Shown here piece after piece: positions 41,084-52,526 of a DNA stretch of 64,000 nt. How positions within the stretch are numbered: position 1 is the stretch's first letter; each line of letters opens with the position of its first letter. The stretch spans positions 19,669,501 to 19,733,500 of the forward strand of contig NC_091110.1 in the NCBI RefSeq assembly GCF_024713975.1. Direction: 5' to 3'. The stretch is from Paralichthys olivaceus (lineage: Eukaryota > Chordata > Actinopteri > Pleuronectiformes > Paralichthyidae). Under the pieces are notes generated by a model, which saw nothing but the letters and a program-made list of their open reading frames with translations, was not told where the DNA came from and ran no database searches. Position numbers and translations under genes: made by a program.

Positions 41084-41509
41084 GTAAACTCAGTCCGCAC
41101 AGACAAACAGTCTATAAATACTCTGCCAGTTTCAACCTAATATGGAGATCAACTCCTTCAGAGAGTGTGTGTCAGAGCGAGAGTCTCTCCGACTTGTAAA
41201 ATATATATTTTCTTCTGTTTATTGGATATTTCTGTCTGATGTAAAGTTTTGGTTTTTTTTTCAAGATGAATAAAGTTGTTAAAAAAAGAAAGGAAGTAAA
41301 AATCCTCTGGAATCATTGATTTTTTTTTTTTAAACCATATATAAAATATTCAGATCCAGTTTTCTGAATAATATTTTGTTAAATATATCAAAACAATCTA
41401 AAGATATAAATAATATTGTGAGGTGGTTACCATGGTAACCTGGGCTGAAACTTTGTTTTCCTGTTGATCTGCGATTGACCCCAACACACAACACTAATAA
41501 ATCCTCTGA

Positions 41510-41548
<39 letters not shown>

Positions 41549-41941
41549 AAGCACAGGAAGGACATCCTATCAACCTGTCACTCGTTTGACATCACTTCCT
41601 GTTTAATCCCGCTGTGTGTGTGAGACCAACAGGAAACTGGAGGGAACCGTTATCATGTGTCGGACAGGAAGTCGCCACAGTGACAGCGTAGCTGCAACCA
41701 ACCCTCTGAAAGGGAATGAACCCATCTGTGACCTGCTCGCCATCTTGTACCTTTCGTACTGTCACAGTTTTAAAATGTCCAGAGCGTCGAACAGTGCAGC
41801 TGAGGTTCGTCACATATCGACTGATCGGTGCAGAACATCGTCACGATGACAATGTTGACTTGAAAACTGCTGTTACCTGTTCTTAATGCGTAGTTGGACT
41901 CCTCCTCCTGAACATGTTCTGCTGTGGTGGGACGACGCAGG

Positions 41942-41972
<31 letters not shown>

Positions 41973-43189
41973 TGTCGTTGTGGTGATGGGGGAGGAGAAG
42001 GGAGAGAGGGAAGAGAGGGAGGTGTGTCTCTGATGAATCCTGGAACAAACTCCCTGAGGAGAAAGACAGAAAATACAAATGTCATTGATGAGAAATTCCT
42101 GCAGCTCAGTTGTTTTACACTCGTGTGTCGACACGTTATTTAAATGAGTCTAAGATGGTGAATAACTTTTATATATGAATATATTGAGAACTACTGAATG
42201 ACAGGACTCATCTTTGACAAACACATTTAACGCCTACTTAGATTTTTGAATTTGGCCCATGTCCCATTTGCTAACATGGAGTGGGTGGGGTTTATGACCT
42301 TCCCTGCAGCCAGCCACCAGGGGGCGATCAATACGCCTCCACTTTTGGGAGCTGACACGTTGTCCGTCTTTAAATATTCCATATACACGCTGCCAAAATA
42401 AAGGACGAGGTCCGACCGGTTCAAACAGGAACATCTGGTCTCATCATTATCACATCAGTTATTAATGCTGTTCACCACAGCGGCCTACAGGGGGCGCTCA
42501 GGCAGCTGCAGTTCAAGGGCAGAGGAACTTTTACTTAAATACTTTCAAGACTGTTTTCAGCCTCGACACCTTCTTGTCGCTGGCATTTTCCTTCGGGGGG
42601 GAAATGATGAGGTCATAGTTTAGGCACCAAATATCAACCAGTCACTTTAAAATTCTCTTTTCTAACTTTCACCCTCAGAATTTATAGTTTCCAGTGAAAA
42701 GGTGCTCAGTGTCTGTTTGAAAGTGTGTCCTCCCTCCACCCGACGTTCAAACACACAGGTGAATAAAGAAACACAATACACAACTTATAAAAGCACACAC
42801 ACACAGGAACACACCCACGCTTCTGTTATTCACCGAGGACATTCCACTGCGGTGTATTCAGAGAGACATCAAAACACACACAGGTAAACACATAAAGGCC
42901 CATTAAGGTGAAACCTGTCGGGCAGGTCAGAGGAATGTGCGGCAGCCACAACTCCCTGGAATCACCAGAACAGAAGAGTCACATACCGACGCATCTCGAC
43001 ACAACACACACACACACACACACAACATAACGTCCCGCACTCAGTCAGTCCGTGTGTGAGACGGGTACGAGACGACGAGCAGCTCAAAGACGGGTTCATG
43101 CCCTTTAATGGGTTTGAATGAGGCATAACCGTCACTGCGCTGACTTCCTGTCCGATAGATGATAATGGTTCCTTCCAGTTTCCAGTCAG

Positions 43190-43225
<36 letters not shown>

Positions 43226-43982
43226 ACCCTGTTTAACAGTAGCGTTCAGCCGATTCAAACACCTTCATACCTTTAACCAACACTCACACTGCACCTGAAC
43301 GCATCATCAGCACCTCATCATCCACTCCTCTTCCTCTTCCTCTTCCTCACCATTTCATTTGGTCATGATGACATCAGGGCAGCTTCAGATCCATAAGGTG
43401 CAACAGAGCCCGTTAAAGAAAACTTAGAGAGACACCGCTGACCCGGCTCCTTACCGTCCGTCAGTCTTCAGGATTTATGAGACGTCTCTGTTGCAGTTCA
43501 GTGATTTGCTCTGTTTGCTCCGTGGTTTGTTTCATGCAACTGAATTTCTCCCTCTGGGACGAATGAACGGACTCACTGACTAAACTGCAGCACGTTCGAC
43601 CCCAGAAGTTTCTTAACCCCGTTTCCACCGGTCAAAGTTTCTCTGCGATGTGATTGGACCCAATCATCATCATTCACTTCTGTAGCAGAGACGGGTTCTT
43701 ATCAGCTCCGCCTCTTGTCGGCAGTGATGGAAACACGACATCAACTCAAAATAGCAATAAGCTTCCAAACGTTCTCAAACAACCAGGAGTGTAAATGATG
43801 CCTTTAACGGTCCATCTCTAGAAATACACACAACCTCCTGCATTTACCACGAACAGACATCGAAGGATGTTCTTCATACACAAGCGTCCATTACAAACAT
43901 TGTTTTCTAGTGAAAAGATTTTCCAGATGAGTCTTTAAAAAGTCACTGTGTGAACGGATCTCGCTGCTACACAAAGTCTTAA

Positions 43983-44018
<36 letters not shown>

Positions 44019-46493
44019 CGAGCAGTTGCCCTGGAAACAGTATCGTGGCGGTCTGTCCCTGTAATGACTTCTTCCTCTTCTTTTTTTTGAGCAGAGAAAC
44101 TCAAACATTCATTCGGCTCGATTACGTCAACCAACAACAAAAGGGCACAAAAACACAGGAGATGAATGGAGGAAGACAAAGAGAGGGAGAGGGGGGGAGG
44201 GAGGGAGGGAGGGAGGGGGGGGGGGCAGATGGGGGCACCTACACAACAGTGATCAAAACTTGCAGGAAGACAAAGTGTTCAAATTCCTCTTGGACCTCGT
44301 TCGTCACCGAGCACATGACCAGATTCAATCCAGTCTGAAAAAAATGTGTTTATTAAAAAAACGCTAAATGTTTTAATCTGAGTTCCACAAAAACATTTTC
44401 TTTCTCCTGTTGTGTTTTGGTGAAATTCACTTCAGGTGAAACACTGACGTGAAAACATTATTATTAAAAGCTTCAGTCGTCAAATCGACAACCTCACGAA
44501 TGAATGTAAAGAAGCCAGAGGTCAAAGGTCACAGCACCTTGACAACAGCTCCAACAAATATTCCTGCTATCTCACAGATCCCTGTTATTATGCCTCACAC
44601 ACACACACACACACACTCACCTCCTGCTCTTCAGTCGACTTCATATTTGTACATTTGTGAGTAGAACTCTTTGTTCAGAAGAGTTGAACATCAGCACGTC
44701 TTTATTTTGACCTCGTTCTGTGACTGCAGGTCACTTTCACAGCCTCGGACAGAAACGCTGCATCATCCGGCTTCACCACAGACGCAACGGTCCGTTCCAA
44801 ACAGACACGTTTAGAACGGACATGAGTCTGAAAACAACTGATCGTGATCGATCTCGCTGGTTTTAGTCAGATTTTCATCAGGACTGACTGAGGGAGAGAC
44901 GTGTGCTGATGTTCTGTGGTCGGTTTCACATTGTTTCAGACCAAGTATTTGCAAATACTGAGAGCAGTGGAGGAAGTGGCCACCAAACCTGCTTTGCACA
45001 ATACAAACTGACAAACTGACTGAGTCTGTAAATCCTCCACATCCCGTCTGTCGCCGGCTCTTTAGATTCCTGACGGAGTTGGAACACGGCAGCATGAGCT
45101 CCAGCTGCTGGGTGTTTGTTTTCATGTGGAGCAGATGTTACAGATGTTTGGGTTTCCTAAACTCTGGGTTTTATCTAAAAAAATATCTGGTGAATGATCT
45201 CAAATTAAAAATCATGAATCTGATAACAAAAAAAATCAAATATTCATCACTGGGATCAGATTAAGACACAGGTCACAAATCATTCAGGGTTTACCCTCTG
45301 ATTCTAGATGCCGATTCATTATGGAAATAATGAATAGTTATTCATTCACTTAGCACATGAGCTTTCAAAGGTTTTATTTGGCTCAGCTGTTAGAAAGTAC
45401 ATCATCAGTTTGTCCAACATGATGTGAAAGACAGGATCTATTCCGACCAGCAGGCGCCTCGTGAACGTGTGCATGTGAAACGTTACACCACGGAAAAGTG
45501 CAAAGTGCTGGGAATTAGATGACAACACGCAGGTGAAGCAGCTGCAAGGTGCAACGTAAGGAGGATTAATACACGGGAGGAATTCACACACAACACAACA
45601 CGCTGAACTAATTTAACGTCTTATTTTACATGTGCATAACACACACACACACACACACACACTTCTATCTTAGTGGGGACACTCAATGACATAATGCATT
45701 CCAAAGCCGCTCACACTAACTTGAACCATCCAAACTAAATGTCTGACCCAAACCTGAACCTCGTTCTAACCCTGAACCAGGTCTTCGCCCTCAAACAGTC
45801 CATGTATGGAGCGAGACAAGTGACATCACACATCTATGGTAGGGACGTGGCTAGGTTAGCTTAGCATAAAGACTGGAAACCAAGGGAAACTGTTAGCCTG
45901 ATTCTGTCCAAAGGTCAAACATGTTCAGTTCCTCCAGATTAAAATAAGCTCAGTGTCTGTGACCGTCTGAGCCTTTAGGGGCATTTACATGCAGGAACTA
46001 TCTCCTGACAAACAGCGGCGTATCCATCCGCCTGCTCTGTACCCTTGTCTCCGCTTGTCTCCCGGCAACGTCACCGTGACGACAAGACTGTGGTGAGTCT
46101 GCAGCCATCTGTTGTTTCCCATTAAAAACTTCCCCTGAAGCCACGACTGTCCTGGTCTGACAGCCCCGAACGGGCCAGAGCCGGGTCACACGTGGTCTGA
46201 TATACATCGCTGGAGGCCCCCAGGGGCCCGACACTCAGGGGCCCAACACTGAGGGGCCCGACACTGAGGGGCCCGACACTGAGGGGCCGTCACACGTGCT
46301 CAGAAAAATAGAAAGTAAATGGAAAAGTCTTGTGGCTTTGCAGTTTTTAATAAAAGTTGCTATTAAAACAAAACTTGAAGCCTGTGAAATCCTGGAAGGA
46401 CCGAATAGAAATAATATTATTTATCATGATGTTGATTTTTATAACGAGTAAAGTCTGTTGTGTCATGGTCCATGTAGGAAACACACACACACA

Positions 46494-46531
<38 letters not shown>

Positions 46532-48097
46532 ACAGCTCTGATGTGCAGATCCCCAGAAAACCACCCAGGTTGTTTTCAGCTTGTTGTAAAAACGCTAACA
46601 TATTTGTTCTGTCTCTCTGTCTCTCCCTCTCTCTCTCTGTCTCTCCCTCTCTCTCTCAGTCTGTTTCTCTCTGTGTCACTTTACCTCTCTGCTCTCAGCC
46701 AATCAGAGCTCAGCAGCAGGTACGGAGGAGAGAGGAAGTCAGGTGGACGGACAAACAGGTGAGGTGAGCGAGGCGGGGTCTGACTGACAGGTGTGTTTGG
46801 TGTCGACATCACACACACACACACAAGCTAACACCTGTTACAGAAACTCACACGCAATGCATTCAATACCTCACACACACACACACACACACACACAGAC
46901 TTTGGCCTTGTGCTTCCGTGATCATCATGTTGATTCAATAAATCTTTATTGTTCCTGCGAGGCTCAGAGGAGAAGTGATAAACGAGAGGACCGGACACTC
47001 AGAGTGTCAGAGAGTTTAAAATATCACGTTCAGATAAAACCTCCAAATATAAAACATATAGATACTGATGGTAACAAAGGTCGTGACTTCAACAGACATC
47101 TGCTTTATGGTTCTTCACCACAAACCTGCTGAGCGGAGTTCTGAAACAAAGACCTCGTAGTTAAATCTACAGAAACACTGAATCATCCAATCGTAGCTGA
47201 AATCATTTTCCTGGTTAATATTTCCCACGGTAACAGCGAGCGCCACCAATCACAGCCATTGCTTTTACACCTGAAGGATTGTGGGTAGTGTAGTGCTCAG
47301 TTGATTTCACACAGACTTGCTGTATGAAATGTGCTGAGTCGACCACGGATGGTTAAAACATTACGGCTGATAATGAGAATCTTTACTTCCTGATCCACAC
47401 AGTTGAGTTTCATGTGTCTCAGGTCTGCAGCCTCAGACTTCGACCTGCTGCACGTTTCACTGCACATCCGCACCAACGTGCAGAACCAAACCGATCAGCC
47501 CCAAAACAGCCGCTCGTTTTTCAGCTGGAGATTCTCACGCCGTCCGCTCCTCGCCACGCCTTCCCACAGAGGCCACGTTTGCTGGTCGTCCTGTGTGAAG
47601 TCTAAAGTCCTGTATTGTGTCATGCCTCTCACACGTCTTCCAGTAAACACAAGCTGCCGCAGTAGCAACAGCAGCCTCGCTCGCAGTCACACCCCAAACC
47701 CAAACACATACCTGGCTGAGTACCTGGCATCAGCCTGAAACTCTGAGAGATGCTCAGCGACACTTTCTCCCTGTGTTCTCTGTTCGATAACGTGATCGAT
47801 TACATGGAGTCTGCAAAGTGGTGACCCCCCCCCCCGACCTCTCGACTAAACGGTTACAGATGTTGCTCTCTGATTGGATGTCGGGTGTTTTGCTTGAAGT
47901 GTGTGTGTGTGTCTCTGTGTGTGTGTGTGTGCGTGTGTGTGTGTGTGGTAGAGATCATCAAGCTTCTTATCAATAAATGATTTACCAGGATCCAAAAACA
48001 TCAGAATGATTTATTGAAAGGTGTTTTCTCCTCCCTGCCAAACTTCCTGCTCATTGTTGATCTTCAACCAGGGAGATTTCAAATATTCTCTCTCTCA

Positions 48098-48146
<49 letters not shown>

Positions 48147-49186
48147 AAGTCACTACAGGTCAGTTTTGCGGACATGAGACTTACATTAATTTCCTAACAT
48201 CGTACCCTAAACTGACCTTAACCACTGACCCCAAAATCAGCTTTTCCCCAAATGGGGACACAGCTTTTGTCCCCAGTTGGACGAGGCGTCCCCAATTAAC
48301 CGGTCTTCGGTCTGAAATTTGTCCCCAACACACACACATGGGTTCCGCTACTTGGCCTAAATCTGACGGCTGCTGACAAAGTCCTGAGTTTCTGGTTGTT
48401 CCAACTCAACCCTCGACTGTGGGTTAAAACCTGTCGTTTCCATTTCAGGCCACTTTCTCCGTCCGTTCCACTTCCCCCCACCCCCCCCCCCCCCAAGTCT
48501 GAAGATGTCTCCTCCACTATCAGTTTATATAAAATGTTCCTATTGGATGAAGTCTAATGTCAAACGTCTTGACACTGGTGAAACACGCACAGGACTCGGA
48601 GCTGGTGCGTCTCTGTCTGAGTTAGATATGAACGTACATGAGCGTAGACACTACAGTGTCCTGCTGCTTGGCACTTTATCTACAAGCTGACCTTCGGGGA
48701 CAGAAAGGAGAATAAGTGGAATTGGACAGACACGGTTCTCCTGGTGGTGCACAGATGTAATGTGAGAGGATGGTCAAAGCTCCTCAACAGCTGCAAACTG
48801 AGAAAAAGATAAAATGGCTAGTTTTGACGTGTAATTGTTGTTGTGCAATCACAAGGTCAACGCCTCCGACACACACATGACCTGATCTCCTCCGGCTCCT
48901 GCTTCAGATGAGAAAGTCTTAAACTGGAGTTCATGACTGGAGCAGTATCTGTCAGATTCACGTGGTTTCTATCTTAGGTCAGTTCTTAGTTTCAGTTCAT
49001 CACACACACACACACACACGTCACGTACCTGCGGACCATGAGCTTCAGAGTCTTGTACGATCCTTTCACCAGAGTAATGGCCTCCTGTCTGTATCCCGTC
49101 AGCTCCACATCATTAATAACGATGATCTCATCTCCCACCAACAGAGGCTGCTCCAACGTGTCGGCCTTACCGCCCTCCTCCACCTG

Positions 49187-49223
<37 letters not shown>

Positions 49224-49819
49224 CTGAGAAGATGTCGATGTTTATGTGAATTTCCAGTTAATTGTCGGAGGCTCATGACGCAGCTTCTTCTTGGTTCTGT
49301 GAGCTGAACATGTTCTGGATCGGTCTATGTACTGGAAACACACTGTGATGAAACGTGTTGAGTCACACTCACTGTTATCAGGGTTTCCATTGTTGTGGAA
49401 GGTTGGAAACACTTGTGGTGTGTGTGGGGGGGGGGGGGGGGGACATTTTAAAAGTAGCACAGAAGCATTTGTATCTGATTGATTTCATCTTATAACACTC
49501 ACTGTGTATTTTCTTTGTATCTGCCGTGAGCTTTTATATAACATTTAGCCTCCCACCTATAGTCGTGATGAGTTATTTCTAATGTTGTTTCTGTAAAGGA
49601 GCAAATCTCTACTATGTAAGAGCACAGACTGTAAATACAGATGTTTCCACTTCCTCCCCTTGTGGTTAAATGACTGAATATCATGATGTTTTAATATCAT
49701 CAAATAACTAAATGGTGTAAGAATCATAATATCACACACACACACACACACACACACGCACAGTATATCATCTTGACTTTATCAGTGTTGCTGATGATGC
49801 CTCTTTACAGCCTGTCAGA

Positions 49820-49892
<73 letters not shown>

Positions 49893-52483
49893 CAGTACCA
49901 GACTGTAGCTGCGTCTGTGTGTTTAAGGTCATTTGTCTTGTTGTCTGTGAGATAAGCTCAACCAAATCCTCAGTATGTCGTCAAAATGTCTCCGCGCAGA
50001 CGTCACCAGCTCAGACTGGATCGCTGCACATTCGACTGATGAGCTGAAACACATGTTTTCTTTTGTGAAGTCAGAATTCACACGAGCTGCTGCGTTGCTC
50101 AAAGTCGGTTCCTCAGATGTGAGTCACTTGTCTGAGAGGGAGACATTAAGCTCAAACTTTGTCAAACGACATCCTTTCTTAAACTCAAGAGATGTCGGGT
50201 GTTTACAACCATCGCAAAGTGTCTTTATTAAACGTTTTTACAAACTTTTCCTGCGATCGACAAAAGCCTGATGAAGCACTGTTCTGAAATATTAAACCCC
50301 CGCCCATGTGGGATGTTATAACAACTGCCAAGAATTTCTGTCAGGGTGTGTCTGACCCTCCTCTGACTTACAGCATGTGTTCGTTTTCAACAAAAGCAGC
50401 AAGTGTTCAGGCCCCGAGGCTGCAGCTCCACAGATCTCTAACAAAAACTCTTAACAATCATTTATCCGCAGTCTGAGCGACTCCGCTCCGGAACAATAAT
50501 TGACCAAAAAAAAACCGAAGTCAGATTCGTGTTAAAGCTGTTTTCGAGTGAATCTACATCAGTGGTTTGAGAAGAATGACGGAAATGAAACATCATCTCA
50601 GACCTGTGAGAGAAAATCTAAACTGTTCCTGCAGAACAATCACACGCCTGCACTGTTTGACTTATTCAGGAATAAATATACCCAAATAAGGCCGGCCGAG
50701 TGTGTGTGTGTGTGTGTGTGTGGTGTTGCAGCTGAAATGAATTATCCTGCAGATGGAGATATCCAAACAGAGCACCTCAGCCTGTTCATACCGTGACTGA
50801 AACAACATGCCTCCTCTAATCAATGAGGACTGTGTGATCTCTTCCTTCCTGCATAGATTCATCTGAAGGATGTTTTCAGCTGAATATCTCCAGGATTTCT
50901 CAGAGACGTCCCGGAGAGTTCCTGGTTAAGACCATGTGGTCGGAGATCTTTACTCCTCAGTCTGTCTCTGTGTTTCCTGTTTCTCACCATCTGACATAGA
51001 GAAAATCAAATATATACACAAACAACTTGAGATTGGCTCCACCCCCCTCATATAGATGATGGACAGATAAAGGATGAATAGAGAGTCGAGTCGAGTTCCA
51101 AAACACGGGATCAGTTTTTGAGTTAGTTTTGTTTTCGTATTGTAATTTATTCGCTGAAGAGTTTTGTCTGACGTGCGTACGTCCTGTCGTCATCACCCAC
51201 GGTCGGTGTCACCCGACCAGTTTGATACCAGTCATGAGACCTTCAGATTAAGACTCATTAAGACTCTTTAACCTGAGCTGAAGCCTGGATTAACAGAAAT
51301 CTTCACTGTGACCTCTGACCCCAACTCTCAACCACAACAACACGGATGATAAACAAGCTGAAATATGTTCACGCTGCAATAACAAGTTAGACATCACATG
51401 TTTGACTGGTTCACCGGAGACAGAGAGACGATGTCAGGTCCCTTCATCTCATCGTTCATCCTCAGAAGAAGCTCATTTATTCTTTCTCTCAAGAATCAAA
51501 GAAAACCAAAACTCAGTCGAGCTCAGAATATTTACCCTCCTGGATTTTCTTCTGTATTATATTCACAACTTTTGTTCCAAGCTCATCTTCATAAATCAAC
51601 ACTTTGTACTCACGTTACTGAAAATGTTTTTAAAAGACAGTTTGTAAAAGGGCAACTCTAGATTCTCATATAAGTAAAATGAGCTAAAACACAGGCGGTT
51701 CCACTCCAGCTAAATGTCGAGCGTGTTCGTCCTCCGAGGCCGAACATTCCCTTAAATCTGCACCAAATTACACACACGTACGTTTTACGTAGAAAAATAT
51801 CCAGATTCTTTAATAATTATCTTCAAAATCTGTGAAAATCTCTCAACGTTAAAGAAAGTGATCATTTCTGGATCCGCCCGTCTCGATCCCAGAGTTCTTT
51901 CTTTAAACATGACCTCCATGGCAGAGGTAGTTACCCTCTCATCATAGTCCTCACATCCCTCCGCCAAGCAGTCACACTGCAGTTTATACCCACGTCTGTC
52001 CAGACTCAAACGTTTGTAGTGAAACATTTATAGAAATGTACCAAAAAGGTATTATAACGTCTGAGTTTCAGATCTTTGACGACTGCATTCTAACCAGTTA
52101 ACGGATGTTTGTGCCTAATTTGAAGATGGCATTCCTGAGATATCAGAGTCGAGAGAACGAGACGGAGGAACAGACGGCTGTTGCCAAAAATCAGTATTAT
52201 GGACAGAGAACCAAAAGAAAAAATAGTTGCAGTAAGAGACAGAGGGAAACGAAGGCAGAGGAATGAACGAGACAGACAGAAGAATGAAGGTGTAATGTTA
52301 AATCCACAGACTCTGTTGAACCAGCAAACACAGAGTTGTTGTTGGGTCAAACCCGGACAAGTGTGCTCAAACTCATCAGCACAAAATAAAAGCATGAGTG
52401 TGTTCGAAAAGCTCCAGGAAAACACATAATTCACATTCTTGTCCTATTTTACAGCCGTTTGGCCTCAGTCCCAGAATAACACA

Positions 52484-52526
<43 letters not shown>

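Larger units (their letters stand above)
42054..49028 (-). other. Large shroom3 intron between coding exons 2 and 3
   Basis: About 7 kb with no supported exon. It contains CA tracts (43005-43024, 43193-43219, 43985-44018, 44597-44616, 45640-45661, 46480-46529, 46873-46897, 47898-47947, 48100-48145), GGGAGG runs at 44196-44226, CT tracts at 46610-46670 and several dispersed elements. Open frames such as 47403-47738 show no homology and no splice support. Confidence 0.6.

Noticed and set aside
47403-47738. 111-codon plus-strand frame in shroom3 intron
   Set aside because: No homology, no splice-site context, antisense to shroom3.
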